Notes under the pieces: model-generated | What the model was told of the DNA's origin: nothing | The model's database searches: none | The model's input: the letters and a program-made list of their open reading frames with translations, nothing else | Made by a program: the position numbers and the translations under genes | Part shown: piece by piece, positions 33,631-41,148 of the stretch | How positions within the stretch are numbered: position 1 is the first letter of the stretch | Layout of the letters: every line of letters begins with the position of its first letter | Source of the DNA: JAWLCQ01 sp041687095 | Lineage (GTDB): Bacteria > Planctomycetota > Phycisphaerae > SM23-33 | Direction: 5' to 3' | NCBI GenBank assembly: GCA_041687095.1 | Contig: JAWLCQ010000008.1 | Span: forward strand, 1 to 58,580 | DNA: 58,580 nt

Positions 33631-34314
33631 ATGCCCCCGCGCCGGTCTGTAGACGACGACGCTCCCGCCGGGGCGCCGGTGTGGATGATCACGTTCAGCG
33701 ACTGCATGACGCTGCTGCTGTGCTTCTTCGTGCTGCTGCTGACGTTCTCGTCGTTCGACGTGGTGAAGCTGCGGAAGGTGTCCGGGCTGTTCCAGTCGGC
33801 CAACTACGACACGATCTTCCCGCGGCGGCAGAACCCGCTGGAGTCCGCCGTCCCGCCCGACGAGCGGGCGCACGACGACACGCTCTCGGGCAGCGAGACG
33901 CCCACCGCCCAGAGCTTCACGCCCACGCGCAACCCGCGGGACCGCGAGGAGGTGTCCGGCAGCGACGCGTTCAAGGATCGGCAGGTCTTCTACCTCCCGT
34001 CGGACCAGGTGTTCCTGGCGGGGGGGACGGGCATGCACAAGGGCGCGGGGCAGTACCTGAAGCTCTTCGCGGAGTTCCTCCGCCTGACCCCGGGGGTCCG
34101 CGTGATCGTCGAGGAGTCGATCGCGGTGGTTCCGGGCCCCGCGCGCGAGGCCTCCCTCGCCCGCTCCTGGGCCCTCGTCCGCTACCTGACGGAGGAGGCG
34201 GGGCTGGACGTGCGGCGGTTCTCGCTGTCGGGCGACGACAGCGGGGCGGCGGCGATGGCGGGCGGACAGCCCGTGCTGGTGGTGACGTTCCTGGCGGAGA
34301 GGGTGGCGCAATGA
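33631..34314 (+). CDS. motB: MotB-type stator protein, first paralogue
   Basis: 227 residues. The single membrane segment (18-41) contains the proton/sodium-binding Asp in WMITFSDCMTLLLCFFVLLL (Asp at about residue 24). A linker leads to an OmpA-like peptidoglycan-binding domain (about 110-220), with EASLARSWALVRYLTEEAGL matching the LSxxRAxxVxxYL motif. The N-terminal cytoplasmic tail is very short. It stops 4 bases into the second motB, so the two are translated together. Ribosome-binding site is weak (AGGA before a C run). Confidence 0.9.
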   Translation: MPPRRSVDDDAPAGAPVWMITFSDCMTLLLCFFVLLLTFSSFDVVKLRKVSGLFQSANYDTIFPRRQNPLESAVPPDERAHDDTLSGSETPTAQSFTPTRNPRDREEVSGSDAFKDRQVFYLPSDQVFLAGGTGMHKGAGQYLKLFAEFLRLTPGVRVIVEESIAVVPGPAREASLARSWALVRYLTEEAGLDVRRFSLSGDDSGAAAMAGGQPVLVVTFLAERVAQ

Positions 34315-35141
34315 GTCCGCAGACGCTGAACCGCTCAGGCCCCGCGTCCTCGCCCCAAGCGCCGCCCCCCAAGGCCCCGCCCCCCGCGCCCAAGCCCCGC
34401 CCGCGCAAACGCCCCCCCGAGGACCCCGCCCCTTGCGCCCCGGGCTGGATGGTGTCCTTCACCGACATGGTCACGCTGCTGCTGGCGTTCTTCGTGCTGT
34501 TGCAGTCCTTCGCCCACGAGCGGGACCCCGACCTGTTCTTCGTCGGCCGCGGGTCGTTCATCCGCGCCATCGAGGGCTACGGCCTCCCGGAGTGGCTCCT
34601 GGGGCGTGGGACGGCCGTCCCGATGGACTATCCCCGCATCAAGCATTCGATGGAGAGTCAGGACGAACCCGCCGAACGCCGCCGCGTCCTCGACGCCGAC
34701 GCCGAACGCATCGCCGAGGCCTTCGAGCGAATCCGGCAAAACATGGACTGCGAAGCGGCCGATATAACCACCAAGGTCACGAGGCCGATCCCGACCTCGC
34801 TGCGCTTTGCGCAGGGAGGGTGCACGCTGGATGGTGCCGGGCGCCGCGAACTGGACCAGCACGCCGCCGAGATGGCGGCGGCGCTGCAGACGGGGAGCGT
34901 GCAGGCGGTTCGCGTGGTGGCGATCGCCCCCAGCGAGCCCACGCCCGAGCGGCAGTGGGCGGTTTCGGCGCGGCGGGCGGCCGTCGTCGCCGACGCCCTC
35001 CGCCAGGCGCTGCGGCGGCACGGGGTGCGCGAGCCCCAGGTGACGTCCTTCGGCGACGGGGCCGGAGGCCTCTACGCCGATCGGTTCGGTGGGCCGGGCG
35101 ATCCCGACGTGGTCGTGATCTCCGTCCTCAAGATGGAGTGA
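34311..35141 (+). CDS. motB: MotB-type stator protein, second paralogue
   Basis: 276 residues. A Pro/Lys-rich N-terminal tail (1-44) precedes the membrane segment with the ion-binding Asp (GWMVSFTDMVTLLLAFFVLL, Asp at about 52) and an OmpA-like domain (about 165-272) with QWAVSARRAAVVADALRQAL. It differs clearly from the upstream copy, so this is an old duplication. Possible roles are a heteromeric stator with one MotA or alternative MotB subunits. The ATG at 34311 overlaps the preceding stop. Confidence 0.9.
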   Translation: MSPQTLNRSGPASSPQAPPPKAPPPAPKPRPRKRPPEDPAPCAPGWMVSFTDMVTLLLAFFVLLQSFAHERDPDLFFVGRGSFIRAIEGYGLPEWLLGRGTAVPMDYPRIKHSMESQDEPAERRRVLDADAERIAEAFERIRQNMDCEAADITTKVTRPIPTSLRFAQGGCTLDGAGRRELDQHAAEMAAALQTGSVQAVRVVAIAPSEPTPERQWAVSARRAAVVADALRQALRRHGVREPQVTSFGDGAGGLYADRFGGPGDPDVVVISVLKME

Positions 35142-35144
35142 GGT

Positions 35145-35684
35145 ATGGCTGAGACGAAGCAAAAGAAGGATGCGGCCTCCGGGCCCAAGCCGCTGAAGCT
35201 GCTGCTGAACGTGCTGCTGCTGTTCGTGATCATCGCCCTGGCCGTTGCGGTCGGGTCGCACCTCGGGGGCACGGTGCGCCCGCAGACGGCGTCGGCCGAG
35301 CCGCCGGCGGCCCCGGCGTCCGAGGGCCCCGCCATGCCCGACGAGCCTCCCTCCCCCGGAGAGGAATGCTCGTACTACAAGCTCGAACCGCTCACCGTCA
35401 CCCCCAACACCAAGAACATGAACCGCTTCCTGCGGGCGGCGTTGGTGTTCAAGACCCGGCCCAAGGACCTGCAGGACGTGTCCGAGAGGGTGATGAAGTA
35501 CGGCCCGGACCTGACGAGCCGCCTCACCACCTACCTCGCCGACCTCACCCTCGACCAGACCCGCAGCGAACGCAACCTCAACCGCCTCCGCCGCGAGATC
35601 CGCGACCTGGTGAACGAGGTGCTCTGGCCCGAGCAGCGGCCGCGGGTCGTCGAGGTCCTCTTCGCGGAGTTCTACGTCCAATGA
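35145..35684 (+). CDS. fliL: Flagellar stator-associated protein FliL
   Basis: 179 residues. Basic N-terminus, one membrane segment (17-38, LKLLLNVLLLFVIIALAVAV) and a periplasmic FliL domain (YYKLEPLTVTPNTKNMNRFL; SRLTTYLADLTLDQTRSERN; VLFAEFYVQ at the end). FliL rings surround stator units. It lies between motB and fliM, a standard order, and overlaps fliM by 4 bases. Confidence 0.93.
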   Translation: MAETKQKKDAASGPKPLKLLLNVLLLFVIIALAVAVGSHLGGTVRPQTASAEPPAAPASEGPAMPDEPPSPGEECSYYKLEPLTVTPNTKNMNRFLRAALVFKTRPKDLQDVSERVMKYGPDLTSRLTTYLADLTLDQTRSERNLNRLRREIRDLVNEVLWPEQRPRVVEVLFAEFYVQ

Positions 35685-36727
35685 CCCACCCTGATCCGGT
35701 TCTGTGTCGGCGGCTGGCGGCCCTGGTGGCCCGGACGCCCGTCGTCAGCGCCCCCGAGGACGCCCAGGCCGTCGACTATGACTGGTTCGCCCCGCAGCGC
35801 TTCCGCGGGGCGCAGTTGGAGGCCCTGCGCGAACTGGCGGGGCGAATGGCCTCCACCGTCGCCGAACGCCTCTCCGCCGCCCTCCGCGCCGAACACTCCG
35901 CCAGCGGGGCCGAAGTCACCGAGCACTACGCCGCCGAGGTCCGCACCGAGGTCGCCCGCATGCAGCAGTGCCTCATCCTCCTGCTCACCTCCGCCAAGGA
36001 CATCTGCGGGGCCGCCCTCATCCCCTGCGACCGCGCCGCCGCCTGGGTCGCCCGCATGCTCGGAGCCTCCGACGCCAAGTGCACCGACCGCGCCCTGTCC
36101 GCCCTCGAAACCGCCCTCTTCCACGACGCCGCCTCCGTCGTCGTCGCCGCCGTCTCCCAATGCATCGAGGCCGTCGCCTGTCCCGCCCTCCGGCCCGACG
36201 CGGCGGTGCATCGCATCGCCCCGGCCCTGCCCGGGGATGAGACGACCGACTACGTCCGCATCGTCCTTCGCCTGAGCCGCGACGAGACCCCGTTCCCCGT
36301 CACGCTCTTCCTCCGATCGACCCTGCTGAGCGGGGTCGGAGGCGGGCACCGCGGCCCGGGGGCGACGGGCGATGCGCGGGCGGCCATCACCGCCCACCTG
36401 GAACGGGTCTGCCTGCCCGTGCGGGTGGAACTCGGATCCGCCGACGTGCCCATGCGGGACCTGGCGGCCCTGGAGGCGGGGGACGTGCTGGTCCTGACCC
36501 CGCCCCCGCAGGGCTCGGTCCTGCGGGTCTGCGGGAAGCCCCTGTTCGCCGGGCAGCCCGTCCGCTGCGAGGAGCAGTACGGCTTCCGCGTGATCGCATG
36601 CCTGCGGGCCGGTGCGGCCGCCCCCGCGAACCCCGCCCCCGCCGCGCCCCCCCGCCCCCCGGCCGCCCCGCCTCTGCCCGCGCCCCCCACGAGAGCTTTG
36701 AAGACCCAAGGAGCACGAAATGCCTGA
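35681..36727 (+). CDS. fliM: Flagellar motor switch protein FliM, divergent
   Basis: 348 residues. CheC-like middle domain (about 40-225) and a C-terminal SpoA domain (about 230-310, LPVRVELGSADVPMRDLAAL, EAGDVLVLTPPPQGSVLRVC). The usual N-terminal CheY-binding peptide (LSQEEIDALL-like) is missing; the protein starts MTHPDPVLCRRLAALVARTP. The conserved GGxG-type middle motif is also not obvious. A Pro-rich tail (about 315-340) precedes the fliN overlap. It forms the C-ring middle. The call rests on the SpoA domain and position between fliL and fliN. Confidence 0.83.
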   Translation: MTHPDPVLCRRLAALVARTPVVSAPEDAQAVDYDWFAPQRFRGAQLEALRELAGRMASTVAERLSAALRAEHSASGAEVTEHYAAEVRTEVARMQQCLILLLTSAKDICGAALIPCDRAAAWVARMLGASDAKCTDRALSALETALFHDAASVVVAAVSQCIEAVACPALRPDAAVHRIAPALPGDETTDYVRIVLRLSRDETPFPVTLFLRSTLLSGVGGGHRGPGATGDARAAITAHLERVCLPVRVELGSADVPMRDLAALEAGDVLVLTPPPQGSVLRVCGKPLFAGQPVRCEEQYGFRVIACLRAGAAAPANPAPAAPPRPPAAPPLPAPPTRALKTQGARNA

Positions 36728-37055
36728 TTCCGCAGTGACCGACCCCGCCGTCGATATCCACGCCGCCGACCTCCCCGCCGCCGACGAGCAGGTCGTCGAC
36801 GCCACGGGCCAGATCGACATGCTGCTGGACATGACCGTGTCGGTGACGGCGACGCTGGGGCAGACGGAGATCTCCGTCCGCGACCTGCTGCGGTACGGGC
36901 CCGGGACCGTTCTGAAGCTCGATCGCCTGGCGGGCGAGCCGGTCGACCTGTACCTCCGCGGCGTGAAGTTTGCCGTGGGGGACCTGGTCGTGGTCGGCGA
37001 GCAACTGGGCGTCCGCATCCGCGAGGTACTCCCCCAGCCCCAGAAGCAGGGCTGA
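36720..37055 (+). CDS. fliN: Flagellar motor switch protein FliN
   Basis: 111 residues. The single SpoA domain (about 30-107) has the FliN pattern MLLDMTVSVTATLGQTEISV, then DLLRYGPGTVLKLDRLAGEP and VDLYLRGVKFAVGDLVVVGE. It forms the base of the C ring. It overlaps fliM by 8 bases and is the last gene of this block. Confidence 0.94.
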   Translation: MPDSAVTDPAVDIHAADLPAADEQVVDATGQIDMLLDMTVSVTATLGQTEISVRDLLRYGPGTVLKLDRLAGEPVDLYLRGVKFAVGDLVVVGEQLGVRIREVLPQPQKQG

Positions 37056-37449
37056 GGCGGCCCAGGCCCTTTCTCCGTTTCGCTTCGGGCGGTTCTCCGC
37101 CCCCGGTTGGACGCGCTCTGCGGGCTGCTTCGGAGGACGGGGCTCGTCGCGGCCGTTGGGCAGTAGAGGGGCATAGTCCGCCGCCGGTGCGTGCTGCACC
37201 GTATAGCTTTTTGACGCGCATCCTCGGGAATCCGTACGGGTTGCGCGTGCGTCCTGGGGATCGGTCGGTGCGGCGGGGGGATGGGGGGCGATGGGGACGG
37301 CAGGGGGCGCCGTATCTCTTATTGTAAAGCATTGTCCCGTATGTGCTTGTCGATGGCGAGCCCCTGGTCTCCCTCCAGGGGGCCGGTTGCCCGGAATCCC
37401 TGGGGCCAAGGATTCCGGTCCTGGCACGGGATGTGCATCAAAAAGGGGC
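37056..37449 (+). promoter_or_regulatory. Regulatory interval between fliN and fliO
   Basis: No gene supported. It contains the fliO-operon sigma-54 promoter (37422-37437). Just upstream of the -24 element lies a perfect 9-bp inverted repeat, CCGGAATCC-N10-GGATTCCGG (37391-37418), which could be an operator or an RNA hairpin from read-through. Confidence 0.5.
37422..37437 (+). promoter_or_regulatory. Sigma-54 promoter of the fliO-flhA-fliA operon
   Basis: TGGCACGGGATGTGCA: full TGGCAC -24 element, GG-N10-GC spacing and a TGCA -12 element with one mismatch (G for T). The predicted start is near 37448, so the GTG at 37450 would be almost leaderless or the start is used slightly upstream. Confidence 0.75.
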
Positions 37450-38175
37450 GTGAACGGATTGCGCGCAAACTCTACGGGATGGATCCCGGTCCTGGCGCTG
37501 ACGGTGGTGCTGACGTGCGGCGCGGCGCTGTGGGGGCAGGCCGCGCCTGTCACCCGGCCCGCCGAGCCGGCGGCGCCCTCCGATCCTGCCGGGTCCGCCG
37601 CGACATCTGATCCGGCCGAGCCGTCCGGGCCCGCCGATCCCGCCGATCCCGCCGATCCCGCCCAGCCCTCCAAGGTCAGTCCCTCCCGTGACGCCCCCGC
37701 CACCCGACCCGCCGCCGCCGCCGCCGCCGCCGCAGCGGGGACCTCCGCTCCGGCGGGGGCGAAGGAGGGGGGGGCGACGACCGCTCCCGCCTGGTGGGCC
37801 GCCCGCCGCCCGCCCGCCGACGCCCCCCGCGAGCCCTACGACGCCTCGAACGTCCTGCTGCAGCTTTTGGTGACCGGCCTGGTCGTGCTGGGGCTGGGCG
37901 TGGTGGCCATCGTGGTGGTTCGCCGCGTCCTGCCGCGGCTGTCGGGCGGGGCGATCGCGGGGCGGCGGAGGGAGATCGCGGTTCTGGAGACCGTCTACTT
38001 CGCCGCGGGCAAGTCCCTGCACCTGGTTCGCGTGGGTGAGAGGCGGTTCCTGCTGGCGGCGGGGAAGGACAGCCTGTCCAACCTCATCGAGGTCCCCGCT
38101 CCCGCTGAAACCGCGCCCGAGGTCCCGGTCTCCTCCGAACCGCCCGCCGAGACCGCGCAGGAGGGCCAGGCATGA
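37450..38175 (+). CDS. fliO: Flagellar export protein FliO
   Basis: 241 residues. N-terminal signal/first membrane segment (WIPVLALTVVLTCGAALWGQ, 11-30), a 100-residue Pro/Ala-rich periplasmic linker with PADPADPADP repeats, then the conserved membrane segment (134-158) and a cytoplasmic FliO domain (IAVLETVYFAAGKSLHLVRV, then FLLAAGKDSLSNL). FliO assists FliP assembly in the export gate. The GTG at 37450 is the only in-frame start giving a normal signal sequence; the ribosome-binding site is weak. It overlaps fliP by 4 bases. Confidence 0.83.
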   Translation: MNGLRANSTGWIPVLALTVVLTCGAALWGQAAPVTRPAEPAAPSDPAGSAATSDPAEPSGPADPADPADPAQPSKVSPSRDAPATRPAAAAAAAAAGTSAPAGAKEGGATTAPAWWAARRPPADAPREPYDASNVLLQLLVTGLVVLGLGVVAIVVVRRVLPRLSGGAIAGRRREIAVLETVYFAAGKSLHLVRVGERRFLLAAGKDSLSNLIEVPAPAETAPEVPVSSEPPAETAQEGQA

Positions 38176-39014
38176 CCCGCTCGAAGTGGCTGGTGATGGC
38201 GGCGGCGGTGGTGGTGTTCGCGGGGGCGGCGTGGGCGCAGGAGGTTCCCCCCGACGCGGGGGCGCCGGCCGCGGCCCCGGGCAACGCCCTGCCGGACCTG
38301 GGGCAGATGATGGAGGTTCTGGACCGCGCGACGGCCCCGCAGGAGGCGGGGGAGGGGGAGGGGAAGGGGGACTGGTCGGCCCCGGTGCGTCTGGCGGTGG
38401 TCTTCACGCTGCTGGCGCTGCTGCCGTCGCTGCTGGTGATGATGACGGCCTTCACGCGGGTGGTGATCGTGCTGGCGTTCATCCGCCGCGCCCTGACCAC
38501 GCAGAACATTCCGCCCACCATCGCGGTGGTGGGCCTGGCGCTGTTCCTGACGCTGTTCATCATGGCCCCCCCGTTCGCGAAGATGAACGAATCCGCCGTC
38601 CAGCCCTTCCTCCGCAACGAGATCGCCCTTCCCGACGCCCTCACGCGGGGGGAGCGGGTGATGAAGCAGTTCATGCTCCTGCAGTTGCAGCACCGGGAGG
38701 AGGACCTGGCGCTGTTCATGGACCTGTCCCGCACCCCGCCCCCGGAGAACCCGCTGGACCTCCCGTCGTACGTGGTGGTCCCGGCGTTCGCGATCAGCGA
38801 GTTCCGCGTCGCCTTCGAGATGGGGGCGCTGCTGTTCGTCCCGTTCTTGCTGGTGGACCTGGTGATCTCGGCGATCCTGCTGGCGACGGGGATGATGATG
38901 CTGCCGCCCTCGATGGTCTCCCTGCCGTTCAAGATCATCCTCTTCGTGCTGGTGGACGGGTGGCGCCTCATCGCCGAGACCCTTGTCAACAGTTTCACGT
39001 GGGGGGCGCTATGA
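38172..39014 (+). CDS. fliP: Flagellar export gate protein FliP
   Basis: 280 residues with a cleavable signal peptide (cleavage near WAQ, about 25) and four membrane segments. VFTLLALLPSLLVMMTAFTR, then VVIVLAFIRRAL, ENPLDLPSYVVVPAFAISEF and GMMMLPPSMVSLPFKIILFV are FliP signatures. It forms the core export channel with FliQ and FliR. The start overlaps fliO. Confidence 0.97.
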   Translation: MTRSKWLVMAAAVVVFAGAAWAQEVPPDAGAPAAAPGNALPDLGQMMEVLDRATAPQEAGEGEGKGDWSAPVRLAVVFTLLALLPSLLVMMTAFTRVVIVLAFIRRALTTQNIPPTIAVVGLALFLTLFIMAPPFAKMNESAVQPFLRNEIALPDALTRGERVMKQFMLLQLQHREEDLALFMDLSRTPPPENPLDLPSYVVVPAFAISEFRVAFEMGALLFVPFLLVDLVISAILLATGMMMLPPSMVSLPFKIILFVLVDGWRLIAETLVNSFTWGAL

Positions 39015-39280
39015 ACGCCGAACTGGCGCTGTACATCGGGCGGCGGGCGCTGGAGGTGGCGATGATCGTTTCCGCCCCGGTGCTGATCGTGGCGTTGGTG
39101 GTGGGGTTCGGGACGGCGTTGCTGCAGGCGGTGTCGTCGATCCGCGACATGACGCTGGGCATGGTCCTCAAGATCGTCGCCGTCGCCGTCACCTGCCTGC
39201 TCGCGGGCGGGTGGATGATGGAGGTGTCGGCGGGGTTTACGGTGGAGATCTTCAACCACATCCGCGCGCTGGGACACTGA
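39011..39280 (+). CDS. fliQ: Flagellar export gate protein FliQ
   Basis: 89 residues, two membrane segments (about 16-38 and 52-70). ALEVAMIVSAPVLIVALVVG, then TALLQAVSSIRDMTLGMVLK matches FliQ. The ATG at 39011 overlaps the fliP stop; longer frames are rejected because they would run through fliP. Confidence 0.95.
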   Translation: MNAELALYIGRRALEVAMIVSAPVLIVALVVGFGTALLQAVSSIRDMTLGMVLKIVAVAVTCLLAGGWMMEVSAGFTVEIFNHIRALGH

Positions 39281-39283
39281 TGG

Positions 39284-40036
39284 ATGGAAGGCTGGATGGA
39301 CATCCTGCTGCCGCTGCTGCTCCTGCTGGGGCGGGTGACGGCGTTTCTGGTGGTGCTGCCGATCTTCGGATGGCAGTCCCTGCCGGTGACGGTCCGCGCG
39401 GGCGTGGCGGTGATGCTCACGGTCTTCCTGGGGCGTTTGTTGCCCGTTCCGGCGGCGATGGGGCAGATGCACTGGCTGGGGGGGCTGCTGCTGATGGTCC
39501 GCGAGCTGCTCTGCGGGCTGGGGCTGGGGCTGGCGGTGCGGCTGGTGTACGCGGCGGTGCAGCAGGGGGCGCTGATGGCGCTGCAGCAGATGGGCCTCGC
39601 CGACGCCGGGGTCATCGACCCCGACTCCGGGGAGGACACCCAGCCGGCGGCGCTGCTGTTCGAGTGGACCTTCACGCTGCTGTTCCTGGTGGCGGGGGGG
39701 CACCGGCTGCTGGTGCTGGTGCTGGCGCGGAGCTTCGATGCGTTCCCGCTGGGCTCCCCGCCCGAGGCGGCCGTGCTGGCCGAGGAGGTCCTCTTCGCCG
39801 GGTCGCACATGCTGCTGCTGGCGTTGCGGCTGGCGGCGCCGGTGGTGGCGGCGTTTCTGGTGCTGGCGGTGGTGCTGGGCGTGCTCGCCCGCGTCCTGCC
39901 GGAGATGAACATCCTGATGAGCAGTTTCCCGCTCCGCGTGGCGGCGGGGATGTTGATGGCGCGGGCGATCCTGCCCGTGCTCGACGCGTTCACGAGCGAA
40001 GTGGCGGACTGGATCCAGCTCCGCCTGATGGCGTGA
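39284..40036 (+). CDS. fliR: Flagellar export gate protein FliR
   Basis: 250 residues with about six hydrophobic segments. LLLLGRVTAFLVVLPIFGWQ, then SLPVTVRAGVAV and LLMVRELLCGLGLGLAVRLV fit FliR. It completes the FliPQR export channel at the inner membrane. It is 3 bases after fliQ and 20 bases before flhB. Confidence 0.95.
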   Translation: MEGWMDILLPLLLLLGRVTAFLVVLPIFGWQSLPVTVRAGVAVMLTVFLGRLLPVPAAMGQMHWLGGLLLMVRELLCGLGLGLAVRLVYAAVQQGALMALQQMGLADAGVIDPDSGEDTQPAALLFEWTFTLLFLVAGGHRLLVLVLARSFDAFPLGSPPEAAVLAEEVLFAGSHMLLLALRLAAPVVAAFLVLAVVLGVLARVLPEMNILMSSFPLRVAAGMLMARAILPVLDAFTSEVADWIQLRLMA

Positions 40037-40056
40037 CCGAACCCCGAGGCGTATAG

Positions 40057-41148
40057 ATGGCCGAGAAACCCGCAGCCGAACGGACCGAACCCCCGACGCC
40101 CGAGCGTCTGCGCAAGGCGCGGGAGGAGGGGCAGGTCCTGCAGTCGCAGGAGGTGCCATCGGCCCTGATGATCGGGGGGGCGCTGGTGACGGCGACGCTG
40201 TGCGCGGGGCCGTTCTTCGAGTTCCTCTGCCGCTCCGTCCGCGGGGGGCTGGAGTTCACGTACTCCGGGCCCATGGGCGTGCAGGCGTTCGAGAGCGTGC
40301 TGTACTCGGCGATGCTGGCGGGGCTGGTGGCGCTGCTGCCGTTTCTGGCGGGGGCGGTGGCGATGTCGATCTTCAGCTCGGCGATCGTGAGCGGGCTCGG
40401 CTGGTGCCCGCGGGCGCTGCGGCTCCGGTTCGACCGCGTGTCGCCCGTCAAGGGCCTGCAGAACCTCGTCTCGCTCAAGTCGATCGTCCGCATGCTCGTG
40501 TCGATCGTCAAGCTCGCCGTGCTCCTGGTGATCGTGTGGGCGTACCTTCGCGACCGTTGGGACGGCCTGCTCGCCCTGCACTGGGCCTCCCCGCTGGCGG
40601 TGCTCGTGGAGAGCATGCGCCTGGTGGCGGGGCTGGTGCTGCGGATCGTGCTGGGGCTGTCGGGGATCGCCCTGGCGGACTGGCTGTACCAGCGGTGGCA
40701 GTACCGGCGCGAGCTCCGCATGACCCGCCAGGAGGTCAAGGAGGAGCGCAAGCAGTACGAGCAGGCCCCCGAGATCCGCTCCCGCATCCGCGGGATCCAG
40801 ATCGCCATGGCCCGCAAGCGGATGCTGCAGACGGTCCCGATGGCCGACGTGATCATCACCAACCCCACCCACTACGCCGTCGCCCTCCGCTACGACGCCA
40901 AGAACATGGAGGCCCCCGAGGTCCTCGCCAAGGGCGCCGACTTCCTCGCCCAGAAGATCCGCGAGATCGCCGCCGAGCACGACATCCCGGTGGTGGAGCG
41001 CCCCGCCTTGGCCCGGGCGCTGTACGCGTCCGTCGAGCCCGGGCAGCCCGTCCCCGAGTCCCTCTTCATCGCCGTCGCCGAAGTCCTCGCCATGATCTAC
41101 CGCCTCCGCGAGAAGCGCCGCGCCGCCGGGCTGGGAGGGAAGGCGTGA
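40057..41148 (+). CDS. flhB: Export switch protein FlhB
   Basis: 363 residues. The N-terminus (AERTEPPTPERLRKAREEGQ) and four membrane segments are followed by the cytoplasmic domain with the autocleavage motif NPTH at 269-272 (ITNPTHYAVALRYD). FlhB self-cleavage and interaction with FliK switch export from hook to filament substrates. The last 4 bases overlap flhA. Confidence 0.97.
   Translation: MAEKPAAERTEPPTPERLRKAREEGQVLQSQEVPSALMIGGALVTATLCAGPFFEFLCRSVRGGLEFTYSGPMGVQAFESVLYSAMLAGLVALLPFLAGAVAMSIFSSAIVSGLGWCPRALRLRFDRVSPVKGLQNLVSLKSIVRMLVSIVKLAVLLVIVWAYLRDRWDGLLALHWASPLAVLVESMRLVAGLVLRIVLGLSGIALADWLYQRWQYRRELRMTRQEVKEERKQYEQAPEIRSRIRGIQIAMARKRMLQTVPMADVIITNPTHYAVALRYDAKNMEAPEVLAKGADFLAQKIREIAAEHDIPVVERPALARALYASVEPGQPVPESLFIAVAEVLAMIYRLREKRRAAGLGGKA

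Noticed and set aside
37056..37449. Cyclic di-GMP riboswitch before fliO
   Set aside because: Only one hairpin of 9 bp is seen; the conserved GEMM core sequences are not present.
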